NCBI GenBank assembly: GCA_947166385.1 | Contig: CAMVEB010000004.1 | Coordinates: forward strand, 124,001-188,000 | Reading direction: 5' to 3' | Source: an uncultured Clostridia bacterium | GTDB taxonomy: Bacteria; Bacillota; Clostridia; Christensenellales; Aristaeellaceae | DNA: 64,000 bases | Part shown: positions 26,376 through 35,026 of the stretch, in pieces | Layout: each line of letters starts with the position of its first letter | Position numbering within the stretch: position 1 is the first letter of the stretch | The notes under the pieces: generated by a model | Seen by the model: the letters and a program-made list of their open reading frames with translations, nothing else | The model's database searches: none | What the model was told of the DNA's origin: nothing | Position numbers and translations under genes: made by a program

Positions 26376-27446
26376 TTATGGGTGATCTTCCGCGATCTCG
26401 ACCGTCACGGTCACCGTTTCGTTCGACAGCACGGCATCTTCCGAAGGCTTCTGGACTTTCAGCTGCATCACGGTGGTTTCCGACAGATCCTGAACCTTGA
26501 TGATCCTCTCCATCGGCAGTTCCTCCATCTGTTCAAGAACTTCGCCGTGGGCGGCAATGCTGATATACTCCGGGCTGACCTTTGTCGAAACGATCTTGTA
26601 TCCGTCTTTCACTTTCCCCTGGTACTCAATCAGATCCGTGATATTGAATCTTTTCGTCGGGAGAATATTGGCTTCAATCAAAACGGTGTCAATGGGGATG
26701 GATTCGGTTGAAATCCCGAGCAGCTTACTGCTGATTTCTTCTCCGCTTCGGTTATACAGCTTGATTTCCCCGGTCGTCAGGATGGTCCCTTCGGTCCATT
26801 CCAGTGTTTCCGGATCGAGGAATACCCTGGCCCTGGAGAGCGGCTGCACAAGCGATCTCGGTCCGCTGACGGCAATCAGGGCCGGATCCACCGAAAGATT
26901 GGATATATACCACTCTCCGTACCATCCGTTCTGGTAGGCGTCTCCTGTCACAGAAACGGATACGGGAACCCGCTGCCGGATCGCGTATTCCTCAACATCC
27001 ACCATCACAGTGGATGGTACCGTATTGATCACTTTGCCGTACAGGCTGCTGCTGGAACTGAGGATTTTCACTTCCTGCAGCCCTGTCTGGCTGATTTTGC
27101 TCAGGTCAATCCGCAGGTTGTATGCCGAAGCTTCCGCCTGATCATACTGCTTCTGGGGAACAGCCGCGGTCACAGAAACATTTCCCAGGATTTCGCTCAG
27201 ATCGCTGACAACAATCAAAGCATTCCGGTTCAGTGTTTCTGTTCCGGTGATATTCACGTTAACATTCTGCCATGTTTTTTCCCTCGTCAGCGTATCATCC
27301 TGGGAAATCAGTCCGGTCCAGAGCAGCAGGGAAATAATCACCGCCAGCAGTTTCACCCGTCCGTTATGCAGAAAAATATGGTAAAGGGCTTTTTTAAGGA
27401 TATCCAGGATGCCTTTCCTCTTTTTCGCGAAGGATGTCTCACTCAT
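26376..27446 (-). CDS. cdaR: YbbR-domain protein, CdaA regulator
   Basis: A 356-residue protein with one N-terminal membrane segment (about 32-48, LLAVIISLLLWTGLISQ) and an extracytoplasmic part with several YbbR repeats of about 80-90 residues. CdaR regulates the diadenylate cyclase CdaA in Firmicutes. It overlaps the 3' end of cdaA by 8 bases, the conserved pair arrangement. glmM, often third in the cluster, is not adjacent here. Confidence 0.9.
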   Translation of the reverse strand: MSETSFAKKRKGILDILKKALYHIFLHNGRVKLLAVIISLLLWTGLISQDDTLTREKTWQNVNVNITGTETLNRNALIVVSDLSEILGNVSVTAAVPQKQYDQAEASAYNLRIDLSKISQTGLQEVKILSSSSSLYGKVINTVPSTVMVDVEEYAIRQRVPVSVSVTGDAYQNGWYGEWYISNLSVDPALIAVSGPRSLVQPLSRARVFLDPETLEWTEGTILTTGEIKLYNRSGEEISSKLLGISTESIPIDTVLIEANILPTKRFNITDLIEYQGKVKDGYKIVSTKVSPEYISIAAHGEVLEQMEELPMERIIKVQDLSETTVMQLKVQKPSEDAVLSNETVTVTVEIAEDHP

Positions 27447-28302
27447 TTTTCTGATCCTCCGGCTCTTTTTTCAGAATTTTCACAAGACCGAGGATTCCGG
27501 ATTTGCGTTCTTCAAAGATTTTGCCGAGGATTTCCTCCAGATCCTTGACCGTCAGCGGGCGTTTCAGTTCTCCGTCTTTGGCCAAGCTGACAATCCCGGT
27601 TTCTTCCGATACAACCAGAACCACGGCATCCGTGTTCTCCGTGATGCCTACAGCGGCCCGGTGCCGGGTCCCGAGTTCGCGGCTCACCCCGCTTGCCTCG
27701 GCCAGCGGCAGAATGCACGCTGCTGCCATAATTTCGTTCTCGCGAATCACCACAGCTCCGTCGTGAAGCGGGGTATTGGGTTCAAAAATGTTCTCCAGCA
27801 GGGGGGCGGAAATCTCCGCGTCCAGTCTTGTCCCGGTTTCGATAACATCCTGCAGACCGGTTTGCCGTTCAAAAACAATCAGCGCGCCGACGCGTCTCTT
27901 GCTCAGATCCATGATCGTCTGGATGATTTCGGAGATAATCACTGTCCGTTCGTCAACCGTATTTTTCTTGGTACCCTTCCCAATCAGCCGGGTACGTCCC
28001 ATCCGTTCCAGGGCCTTGCGGATCTCCGGTTGAAACAGCACAACCAGCACGATGGCTCCGTTCTGCAGAATGGCGTTCAGCAGCCAGTTCAGGCTGACCA
28101 ACCCCAGCAGGCTGCTGAGGATGGCGATGACTAACAGGAAAAAAAGCCCTTTCAGCAGGGCGCTTCCGCGGGTATGCCGGGTCAGTAGCAGCAGTTCATA
28201 GATGATCACAGCCACAATCAGGATATCGATCACGTCCGTGACCCGGAGCCGGTGAGTCAGATTCCAGATCATGTTCCGGAATAAACCCATTGGATCATTC
28301 AT
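27439..28302 (-). CDS. cdaA: Diadenylate cyclase CdaA
   Basis: The 287-residue protein has three N-terminal membrane segments (about 20-95) followed by a DisA_N/DAC catalytic domain. The active-site motifs are visible: PLHDGAVVI (DGA) and GTRHRAAVG (RHR). It makes c-di-AMP from two ATP, controlling potassium and osmotic balance and wall homeostasis. The C-terminus ends in a charged tail. The gene order cdaA-cdaR is conserved. Confidence 0.95.
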   Translation of the reverse strand: MNDPMGLFRNMIWNLTHRLRVTDVIDILIVAVIIYELLLLTRHTRGSALLKGLFFLLVIAILSSLLGLVSLNWLLNAILQNGAIVLVVLFQPEIRKALERMGRTRLIGKGTKKNTVDERTVIISEIIQTIMDLSKRRVGALIVFERQTGLQDVIETGTRLDAEISAPLLENIFEPNTPLHDGAVVIRENEIMAAACILPLAEASGVSRELGTRHRAAVGITENTDAVVLVVSEETGIVSLAKDGELKRPLTVKDLEEILGKIFEERKSGILGLVKILKKEPEDQKNE

Positions 28303-28400
28303 CTGCTCGCCTCCCCTCCTGATTTCATTTCATTATACACGAGTCATTTTGAAAAAGAAAGATAGCCATTTACATTTATTTCATATTTTTGAAACATTTT

Positions 28401-29372
28401 TCATTCACTGTCAAATTCAGATCCGTTGCTGACGATGTATTTCCGCAGCATAAATCCGTAGGTGCTCTTGATCTTGACGAAATACCATTCGCCTTCTGTT
28501 GTCAGCACGTTGACCTCTGTCCCGGAAGCATAGGAACCGATGGTCTCATAATCGAATCCGGGCCCTTTCCGGAGGTTCACATGCTCTCCGCTCGGATGAT
28601 ACACATAGAATTCCCCATGGGCATGTTCCTGTCCGGAAACTCTGGGCGTTTCCCTCGTCAGGTAAACGGACATCATATATCCTTCCAGTCCGTTGATGGA
28701 AATCCGGCTCCAGGTCTTTCCGGAGCTGATCATCGTCGCCTTCGTCCCCACAGGAATCAGCCCGATGGAAGGATAGCTGGTGGATGGTCCGGTACGAAGA
28801 TTGACCCCCTGCCCGTTTCTGCTGATCACGTGAACCGTATATCCTTCCGTGGGCATAATCTTCTCAGGACTCTTCCCGGTCAGGTATTTCCCCATCATGT
28901 AACCGGTGTATTTTCCGATACGTATTCTGTAGAATGTGCCGACTTTTTCCAGAATCTCACATTTGGTTCCCGGGGCGTATGAAGCCAGTGCGGGATACTG
29001 AGTTCCCGGGCCGGTCCGCAGCCGGACATTCAGACCGTTCTTGCTTGTCACCCAGGCTTCCTGTCCGGGTTTCAGCCCTTCTTCCTTTTTTCCGCCGGTT
29101 ACTTTCAGGTAATTGCCCAGCATAAAGCCTTTCAGCCCGTCCGGTGTGATGACCGCGTACCAGGATCCGTGCTGCGCGGTAATTGTCACAACCGTTCCTG
29201 TGGGATAGCTGGAGATCTGCTTTCCCTGGAAAGACGGGGAGCTCCTCAGGATCAGCCAGCCGCCGCGGACTGTTCCCTTCCATTCGGCGCCTGCTGTGGT
29301 GATCAGCAGGCAGCAGACAATAACCACTGTGGAAAAGAACACTTTCATCTTGCTGACCGGAACATGCTTCAT
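28401..29372 (-). CDS. Secreted protein with four bacterial SH3 repeats
   Basis: About 323 residues: an N-terminal signal peptide (about 10-30, ending near TTAGAE) and then four SH3_3-type repeats at roughly 33-90, 105-165, 178-240 and 258-318. Each contains an LRxGPG/S-type motif and ends in a GxMxxYL-type segment. Such domains bind peptidoglycan. No catalytic domain is present, so it may be a wall-binding or scaffold protein. The ATG at 29372 fits a GAGGA site; a TTG nine bases upstream is the alternative. Confidence 0.85.
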   Translation of the reverse strand: MKHVPVSKMKVFFSTVVIVCCLLITTAGAEWKGTVRGGWLILRSSPSFQGKQISSYPTGTVVTITAQHGSWYAVITPDGLKGFMLGNYLKVTGGKKEEGLKPGQEAWVTSKNGLNVRLRTGPGTQYPALASYAPGTKCEILEKVGTFYRIRIGKYTGYMMGKYLTGKSPEKIMPTEGYTVHVISRNGQGVNLRTGPSTSYPSIGLIPVGTKATMISSGKTWSRISINGLEGYMMSVYLTRETPRVSGQEHAHGEFYVYHPSGEHVNLRKGPGFDYETIGSYASGTEVNVLTTEGEWYFVKIKSTYGFMLRKYIVSNGSEFDSE

Positions 29373-29532
29373 CTCTGTCAATCCTCATTTCATCTGATTG
29401 CTGGGATAATTTTACATGGAAAGCGGGGTTCTTTACAATACCTTTTTTGTGGTTTGCTGAACTTTCCACATGAATGAAAACGATCGGAATCCGGTTTTCC
29501 TTCCATCCTTTTTCCGTTTCTTACCAAAAATG

Positions 29533-29556
29533 AAAAACCCCTTCCGGAGAGAAGGG
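29533..29556 (-). terminator. Terminator after rpsT
   Basis: CCCTTC (29539-29544) pairs with GAAGGG (29551-29556), and a five-A run on the left gives a T tract on the minus strand. It lies 26 bases beyond the rpsT stop. Confidence 0.7.
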
Positions 29557-29581
29557 AGTTTATCATAAGCGAAATGCATGC

Positions 29582-29848
29582 TTATACAGCGGCAGCCTTG
29601 TTCAGCTGTTTCGCCAGCCGGGCCTTTTTCCGGTTCGCGGCATTCTTATGAATGACGCCCTTGGAAACAGCCTTGTCGATCACAGCAGAAGTCGCGGACA
29701 ACTGTGCTGTGGCCTTGGTCGGGTCGGCGGCAACAGCAGCATCAAACTTCCGGATGGAAGTACGCACACCGCTCTTTACGATACGATTCCGCAGATTCTT
29801 CTTCTCGCTGACCTTAACGCGCTTCTTTGCGGACTGGATATTAGGCAA
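29582..29848 (-). CDS. rpsT: Small ribosomal subunit protein S20
   Basis: An 88-residue, very basic protein with the S20 pattern: PNIQSAKKRVK at the start, IRKFDAAV in the middle and KGVIHKNAANRKKARLAKQ at the end. It binds 16S rRNA during 30S assembly. It is a single-gene unit with its own promoter (29893-29921) and terminator. Confidence 0.96.
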   Translation of the reverse strand: MPNIQSAKKRVKVSEKKNLRNRIVKSGVRTSIRKFDAAVAADPTKATAQLSATSAVIDKAVSKGVIHKNAANRKKARLAKQLNKAAAV

Positions 29849-29892
29849 CTCATTTCACCTCCCCTTAGGATCCTTAAAAAACGTTGCATGGC

Positions 29893-29921
29893 ATATTATC
29901 ACGTTTATGATGAAAATGCAA
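29893..29921 (-). promoter_or_regulatory. Promoter for rpsT
   Basis: On the minus strand TTGCAT (29921-29916), a 17-base spacer and TAATAT (29898-29893), about 45 bases upstream of the rpsT start. Confidence 0.65.
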
Positions 29922-30075
29922 GCGTTTCCGAAAAAAAACATCTTTGGTTCTTCCATTTATGATATTTTTAAAGTATAATAAAGAAACCGTCAAAAACATC
30001 ACTTTGGTCTCCCCGTCAGGATGGGGCCTTTCCGTTTTCTGCGGTGTTGAAATGCTTTTCCGGGAGGAAGATTGA

Positions 30076-31185
30076 TTGTCTGAAATCCGTTTGGGGGTTT
30101 ATCTGGATTCGTTTGATCCTGTTTGTCATGACCATTTGGCTGCCGCCCGCTCCCTGCTGGAGGAAAGCCGCCTGGATCAGTTGCTTTTAATTCCGGTGTT
30201 CAGGGACGGGGATGGAACCACCGGCATGGAAGACCACGTCTGGCGGATGCTGGCAGCCGCCTGCAGTGGGGATAAGCGCTTTCTCCCGTATCGTGCCGGC
30301 GCGGATTTCCGGGATCCCGCTTTTCTGGACCGGCTGATTTCCGGTCTGAGGAAGGAATATGCCTGTAAAATGGTCTGTTGCGTCATCCGGGAGGAATGGA
30401 TGCTGCTGGCGCGTTCCTGGCATCGCCCCGATAACCTGGCGGAAATCCGGATTCTTCCCGCGGCTGACACCGCCGATTCATCTTCCCGGATCAGGAGCTC
30501 CCTTTCTTCCGGTCGTGTGCCGTCCGCGCTCAGTCCGTCTGTAGCGGAATATATTACATCTCTCGGCCTTTACGGCTTCCCCGGTCATGTTCCCTGTGCG
30601 GACGGATGGATTCCGAAGCTCTTCTCCGCGTTGAACCCGCATCGTTTCGCTCATTCTCTCGCGGTTGCCGTGACAGCCCGGAACCTGGCGCTTCGTTACG
30701 GAGCCGACCCTCTGCTGGCGGAGCAGGCCGGCCTTCTGCATGATTGCGCAAAATGCCTCCCGCTCGCCGATATGCAGCAGATCGCCCGTCAGGATCATCT
30801 GACGGACGATCCGGATTTCCTTTCTTCCGGTGCCCTGCTTCATTCCGTTGTCGGCGCCCGCGTCGCCCGGGATGCCTACGGGGTCGGCAATCCGGATATT
30901 CTGGAAGCAATCGCTTTTCATAACACAGGCGCTCCCGGTATGTCCCGGCTGGCCATGTGCGTCTGCCTGGCGGATTATATCGAGCCAAACCGCCGGCCTT
31001 TTCCTCTTCTGGAGGAGGTGCGGTCACTGTCCGCGGTCTCGCTGGAGCAGGCGCTTCTCCTTTCGCTGAAGGGGACGGCTGACCATGTTCTCTCTGGTGG
31101 CAACACCCTTCATCCGCAGACGCTGGAGACCATCTCCTGGCTGCAGTCTCTCCCCGCCTGCTCGCCCGCTGTTTCTTCCCCGTAG
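30076..31185 (+). CDS. Fusion of a degenerate NadD-like nucleotidyltransferase domain and a YqeK-like HD hydrolase
   Basis: The 369-residue protein has two domains. Residues 1-165 resemble nicotinate-nucleotide adenylyltransferase: FDPVCHDHL sits where the FDP-x-H-x-G-H signature belongs, SWHRPDNLAEI matches the later Trp/His block, and SSSRIRSSL matches the ISSTxIR block. Residues 180-360 form a YqeK-type HD domain with His193 and HD at 222-223; YqeK hydrolyses Ap4A. The first His of HxGH is Cys17 and Gly is Asp19, so the NadD activity is doubtful. The start is TTG at 30076 with GGAGG eight bases upstream. Confidence 0.85.
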   Translation: MSEIRLGVYLDSFDPVCHDHLAAARSLLEESRLDQLLLIPVFRDGDGTTGMEDHVWRMLAAACSGDKRFLPYRAGADFRDPAFLDRLISGLRKEYACKMVCCVIREEWMLLARSWHRPDNLAEIRILPAADTADSSSRIRSSLSSGRVPSALSPSVAEYITSLGLYGFPGHVPCADGWIPKLFSALNPHRFAHSLAVAVTARNLALRYGADPLLAEQAGLLHDCAKCLPLADMQQIARQDHLTDDPDFLSSGALLHSVVGARVARDAYGVGNPDILEAIAFHNTGAPGMSRLAMCVCLADYIEPNRRPFPLLEEVRSLSAVSLEQALLLSLKGTADHVLSGGNTLHPQTLETISWLQSLPACSPAVSSP

Positions 31186-31244
31186 CCGGTGTTTACGGTG
31201 CCTGCGAAACAAGATATAGTTGAACACAATCAGGAGGTAAAAGA

Positions 31245-31610
31245 ATGGATGACCTGAATCTCTCCCTGCAAATCGCATCCCTGCTGTATCAAAAAAAAGC
31301 CCAGGATATTACGGTCCTGGAAGTTCGTCATCTGACGGTATTGTGCGATAAGCTGATTATCGCCTCAGGCAGAACCGCCAATCAGGTTTCTGCCCTGGCG
31401 GACAGTGTGGACCAGCTGATGGCCGAATCAGGCTGTATCCTCCGGCGCAGTGAAGGCCGGCAGGAAGGCCGCTGGATTGTTCTGGATTACGGTCATATCA
31501 TGATCCACCTCTTTCGCGTGGAAGAGAGAGAATACTATGATCTGGATCGTCTCTGGAATGACGGTTCAAACAGGATTTCCCTTCCTTTTGAAGAGGCTGA
31601 AGGCAACTGA
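31245..31610 (+). CDS. rsfS: Ribosomal silencing factor RsfS
   Basis: A 121-residue protein with the RsfS pattern: KKAQDITVLEV, then DKLIIASGRTANQV, then GRWIVLDYGHIMIHLF. It binds ribosomal protein uL14 and blocks subunit joining under starvation. It follows the NadD-YqeK gene, the usual Firmicutes order nadD-yqeK-rsfS, with an AGGAGG site before the ATG. Confidence 0.95.
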   Translation: MDDLNLSLQIASLLYQKKAQDITVLEVRHLTVLCDKLIIASGRTANQVSALADSVDQLMAESGCILRRSEGRQEGRWIVLDYGHIMIHLFRVEEREYYDLDRLWNDGSNRISLPFEEAEGN

Positions 31611-31615
31611 TTGTT

Positions 31616-32818
31616 TCAGCCCTTTCGCAGGAACAGAATCCGGTCCAGAATGGTATTCGCAAGCTGGATCTTTGTCTGCAGCGGCTGTTCTTCCATTCCG
31701 TCTTTGGTGATAATCGTGGCAATATTGGTGTCTGTATTGAACCCGGCTCCTGGTTTCGTGACATCGTTTGCCACAATCATGTCCAGGTTCTTCTTCTTCA
31801 TTTTCTCTTTGGCGTGTTCAGTAACCTGGTTCGTTTCCGCCGCGAAGCCGACCAGCGTCTGGCTTTCTTTCTTGATCCTGCCGATTTCCTTCGCTACATC
31901 CGGATTTTCTTCCAGGCGGAGAACCAGAGGTTCGCCGCTCTTTTTCTTGATTTTTTCCCTGGCAGTCTCTGCCGGTCGGTAGTCTGCGACCGCCGCCGCC
32001 TGGATAATAATATCCTGTTTCGGTGCCTCTTCCATCATGGCTTTCAGCAGATCTTCCGCGGATTCAATCCCGATGATCCTGATGCGCTGCGTAACTTCAG
32101 CAGTGGTGTTTCCCTTGACCACAGTCACCTCTGCGCCTCTGTCCCGTGCTGCTTCTGCCAGTGCAAATCCCATTTTCCCGCTGGAATCGTTGGACAGGAA
32201 GCGTACGGGATCCAGGCGTTCCCTCGTAGCTCCTGCGGTAACGAGGACGCGCAGTCCCGCCATGTCATTCTTCTTTTGCAGGATCTCTCCGATGCGTCCG
32301 GCAATTTCAGCCGGTTCGCTCATTCTTCCGGCGCCTTCGTCGCCGCATGCCAGCATGCCGCTGTCCGGCCCGATAAAGAGCACGCCTCTTTTTTTCAGCG
32401 TTTCAACATTCTGCCTTGTTGCTTCTGCGGTCCACATTCCTGTATTCATAGCGGGCGCGAGGAGAACCGGAGCCTTGGTCGCCAGCACAGTGGTTGTCAG
32501 CATATCGTCCGCGATCCCCGCCGCCATCTTCGCCAGGAAATTGGCTGTAGCCGGGGCAACAACAAACAGATCGGCCAGTTTCGCCAGTGCAACATGTTCC
32601 ACGTTCCAGTATTCGGGTGCCGCGAAGGTATCCACGGAAACCGGATGGTTGGATAATGTCTGGAACGTCATCGGGGCAATAAACTCCGTGGCGTTCTTTG
32701 TCATGATGACATGCACATGGGCGCCCATATGACGCAAACGGGAGACAAGATCGGCGCTTTTGTACGCCGCGATGCCTCCCGTAACGCCCAGCACAATCTC
32801 CTTGCCGGTCATATCCAT
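31616..32818 (-). CDS. coaBC: Bifunctional phosphopantothenoylcysteine decarboxylase/synthetase
   Basis: A 400-residue enzyme for two steps of coenzyme A synthesis. The N-terminal flavoprotein decarboxylase domain (CoaC, about 1-185) has GVTGGIAAYKSADLVS, APAMNTGMW and the active-site region HVALAK. The C-terminal synthetase (CoaB, about 190-400) has LVTAGATRERLDPVRFLSN and AVADYRP. The start is ATG at 32818, one base after the rpoZ stop. Its stop is five bases from the convergent rsfS stop. Confidence 0.95.
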   Translation of the reverse strand: MDMTGKEIVLGVTGGIAAYKSADLVSRLRHMGAHVHVIMTKNATEFIAPMTFQTLSNHPVSVDTFAAPEYWNVEHVALAKLADLFVVAPATANFLAKMAAGIADDMLTTTVLATKAPVLLAPAMNTGMWTAEATRQNVETLKKRGVLFIGPDSGMLACGDEGAGRMSEPAEIAGRIGEILQKKNDMAGLRVLVTAGATRERLDPVRFLSNDSSGKMGFALAEAARDRGAEVTVVKGNTTAEVTQRIRIIGIESAEDLLKAMMEEAPKQDIIIQAAAVADYRPAETAREKIKKKSGEPLVLRLEENPDVAKEIGRIKKESQTLVGFAAETNQVTEHAKEKMKKKNLDMIVANDVTKPGAGFNTDTNIATIITKDGMEEQPLQTKIQLANTILDRILFLRKG

Positions 32819-32819
32819 T

Positions 32820-33047
32820 TTATCTCTGCACCTCAGATTCATCTGCCTCAGCCGCACGATCATAGGTCAGCAGGCCGCGGTTGATCTCTTCGACCGCGGT
32901 TTTCAGCGGCTTCATCCCATCCGAATCGATCATGGGGAGCGCGCCGTTAACAAGTTCGCGCCCTCTCTTGCTGGCTTCAACAACCAGAGTGTAGCGGCTA
33001 TCGGCATGGTTAAGCAGTTCCAGGACGCTGGGATCGACAATAGACAT
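32820..33047 (-). CDS. rpoZ: RNA polymerase omega subunit
   Basis: A 75-residue protein with the omega pattern: SRYTLVVEASKRGREL and KPLKTAVEEINRG. It helps assemble beta-prime into RNA polymerase. The order gmk-rpoZ-coaBC is conserved in Firmicutes. Confidence 0.93.
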   Translation of the reverse strand: MSIVDPSVLELLNHADSRYTLVVEASKRGRELVNGALPMIDSDGMKPLKTAVEEINRGLLTYDRAAEADESEVQR

Positions 33048-33065
33048 TTTCTTCTCTCCTTCTGT

Positions 33066-33668
33066 TCACTCTTCAATTTCGGGAAAATACCGGACAGAGT
33101 TCTGTTTTTCAGCCCGGACGATCGATGCAAGCTGGTCAAAAGCCAGCTCCAGGTCGTCGTTCACCACCAGATAACGGTATCGTCTCATCTGGTCGATTTC
33201 GCCCCGGGCGTTATTCAGTCTCCGCTGGATCTCTTCTTCCTGTTCCGTGTTCCGTGTATGCAGCCGCACCTTCAGATCATGGTAACTCGGAGGAAGGATA
33301 AAAACGCTCACGCAATCCTTTTCCTTCTCCATCACGGCCCGGGCGCCCTGCGGATCAATGTCCAGCAGAACATTCTGCCCCCGCTCCATCCGTTCATACA
33401 CTTCGCTCTTCAGGGTGCCGTAACGATGCCCGTGAACGCTTGCGTGTTCCAGGAACGCATCGTCTTGAAGCAGTTTATCATATTTCTCTTCGGAAATAAA
33501 GTGGTAATGCACATCTTCAATCTCATTTTCACGGCGGCTGCGGGTCGTAACGCTGACGGAAAAGGCAAAGGAAGGATCCTGATCCAGCAGTTTGGCCACC
33601 AGCGTTCCTTTTCCCGCGCCGGAAGGGCCGGAGATCACAAGCAGCATACCCTTTCGTTTTTCTTTCAT
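33066..33668 (-). CDS. gmk: Guanylate kinase
   Basis: A 200-residue enzyme converting GMP and ATP to GDP and ADP. Seen: P-loop [10 protein letters not shown] near residue 13, [19 protein letters not shown] (GMP-binding) and [11 protein letters not shown]. Normal length. It overlaps the remA stop by four bases. Confidence 0.96.
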   Translation of the reverse strand: MKEKRKGMLLVISGPSGAGKGTLVAKLLDQDPSFAFSVSVTTRSRRENEIEDVHYHFISEEKYDKLLQDDAFLEHASVHGHRYGTLKSEVYERMERGQNVLLDIDPQGARAVMEKEKDCVSVFILPPSYHDLKVRLHTRNTEQEEEIQRRLNNARGEIDQMRRYRYLVVNDDLELAFDQLASIVRAEKQNSVRYFPEIEE

Positions 33669-33919
33669 GAATCTTCACCTTCTGTCTTTCCGTCAATTCG
33701 GGCTGCCACGGTTTCGGGAAGCAGCGGGGACAGGATCACGTGTTCCGAATCCGTAACCAGCACCGCTCTTGTCTTATGTCCGCAGGTCGCGTCGATCACC
33801 CTTCCGTCGTCCCTTGCGTCCTGCACCAGCCTTCGGATCGGTGCCGCGTCCGGGGAAACGATGGCGATCAGCCGGTTTGCCGCGGCCATGTTTCCGTAGC
33901 CAATGTTGATGAATTTCAT
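33665..33919 (-). CDS. remA: RemA family regulator (DUF370)
   Basis: An 84-residue protein starting [20 protein letters not shown] and including [12 protein letters not shown], the RemA family pattern. In B. subtilis RemA is a DNA-binding activator of matrix and osmoprotection genes. It lies between yicC and gmk, the conserved position, overlapping gmk by ATGA. Confidence 0.93.
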   Translation of the reverse strand: MKFINIGYGNMAAANRLIAIVSPDAAPIRRLVQDARDDGRVIDATCGHKTRAVLVTDSEHVILSPLLPETVAARIDGKTEGEDS

Positions 33920-33925
33920 CTGCGA

Positions 33926-34798
33926 TCACTCCACATTCTGAATCTGTTCCCGCATTTTTTCGATTTCGCTTTTCATCTCAACGACATATCCGGCAATCGC
34001 CGCGTCGGAAGCTTTGCTTCCGATGGTATTTGTTTCCCGGTTCATTTCCTGGATCAGGAAATCCATTTTCTTCCCGATCTCGTTTTTCTCTTTCAGGTAA
34101 AGATCCATCTGACGGATATGGCTTTCCAGCCGGGAAAGTTCTTCGTCAATGGCGCACCGGTCCGCCGCGATGGCAACCTCCTGGGCCAGCCGCTGCGGAT
34201 CCACGGCGTCATGAATCAGGGAATTCAGCCTGATCTCCAGTTTCTCCTTGTACTCCAGCACCACGTTCGGTGCGCGTTCGGCAATCATGGCGCGCAGATC
34301 GCGGATGGCATCCAGGTGCAGCCGCAGGTCGGCCTCCAGGTTTTCTCCTTCCCGCTCCCTCATTTTGATCAGCTGTCCCGCCGCTTCCTGAAGCGATTCC
34401 CGGCAGATCTCGGTAATCTTTTCCTGGTCCATCTCCCGTTCGGAAACAGCCGTCACCCCTTCCATCTGGATCAGCCGGCTGACTGTCACATCGTTCGCGG
34501 TTCCGGTTCTCCGGCTCATCTCTTCCGCAATCTTCATATAGTGACCCGCCAGGTCATAGTCCGCCGTAACGGTCAGCGCTGATTCATCCATGCTTCTGAC
34601 GGTCAGGAATACGTCCAGATGGCCGCGCCGGAGCATCTCGGAAAGGGTAGCTCTGATGCTCTGTTCCAGAAAGGAAAGATTCCTCGGCAGCCGCGTATTG
34701 ATATCAAGGAAGCGATGATTCACGCTCCGGATTTCCGCGGTCACTTCCCATCCGTCTTTCCTGGTGCTGCCGTGTCCGTAGCCTGTCATGCTTCGCAT
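33926..34798 (-). CDS. YicC/YloC family endoribonuclease
   Basis: A 290-residue protein with MRSMTGYGHG at the start, EIRSVNHRFLDINTRLPRN, and the C-terminal KKMDFLIQEMNRETNTIGSK block that defines YicC/YloC. E. coli YicC has been described as an endoribonuclease affecting small RNA stability. The ATG at 34798 has AGGAGG upstream. A longer open frame upstream runs antisense through pfkA and is not part of the gene. First gene of yicC-remA-gmk-rpoZ-coaBC. Confidence 0.92.
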   Translation of the reverse strand: MRSMTGYGHGSTRKDGWEVTAEIRSVNHRFLDINTRLPRNLSFLEQSIRATLSEMLRRGHLDVFLTVRSMDESALTVTADYDLAGHYMKIAEEMSRRTGTANDVTVSRLIQMEGVTAVSEREMDQEKITEICRESLQEAAGQLIKMREREGENLEADLRLHLDAIRDLRAMIAERAPNVVLEYKEKLEIRLNSLIHDAVDPQRLAQEVAIAADRCAIDEELSRLESHIRQMDLYLKEKNEIGKKMDFLIQEMNRETNTIGSKASDAAIAGYVVEMKSEIEKMREQIQNVE

Positions 34799-34826
34799 TT
34801 TTCCCCAGCCTCCTGTCAGATAATGG

Positions 34827-34855
34827 ATTATACCATTGGATCCCGGAAAACGCAA
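34827..34855 (-). promoter_or_regulatory. Promoter for the yicC-coaBC operon
   Basis: On the minus strand TTGCGT (34855-34850), a 17-base spacer and TATAAT (34832-34827), about 30 bases upstream of the yicC start. Confidence 0.65.
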
Positions 34856-34949
34856 CCGGCACGGCATCAGGAAAACAGGCGCCGTTCCCGATGCGGAGCG
34901 CCTGAAAATGCTTGCATGAAATTTTTTCTGCATATTCCCCCGGAAGATG

Positions 34950-34978
34950 TTTTCATCCGGCTCCGATAATGATATAAT
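34950..34978 (+). promoter_or_regulatory. Promoter for pfkA
   Basis: TTTTCA at 34950-34955, a 17-base spacer and TATAAT at 34973-34978, about 49 bases upstream of the pfkA ATG. It is divergent from the yicC promoter. Confidence 0.65.
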
Positions 34979-35026
34979 TTTTTCAAAGGATTCTTCTCTA
35001 TCTCTGACTGAAAGGAGTTTCATCCC

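Noticed and set aside
28332-28360. Promoter for cdaA on the minus strand
   Set aside because: A good TATAAT is present at 28337-28332 but no convincing -35 element; not strong enough to list.
29974-29979. TATAAT upstream of the NadD-YqeK gene
   Set aside because: About 100 bases from the start codon and without a -35 match at a suitable distance; left uncalled.
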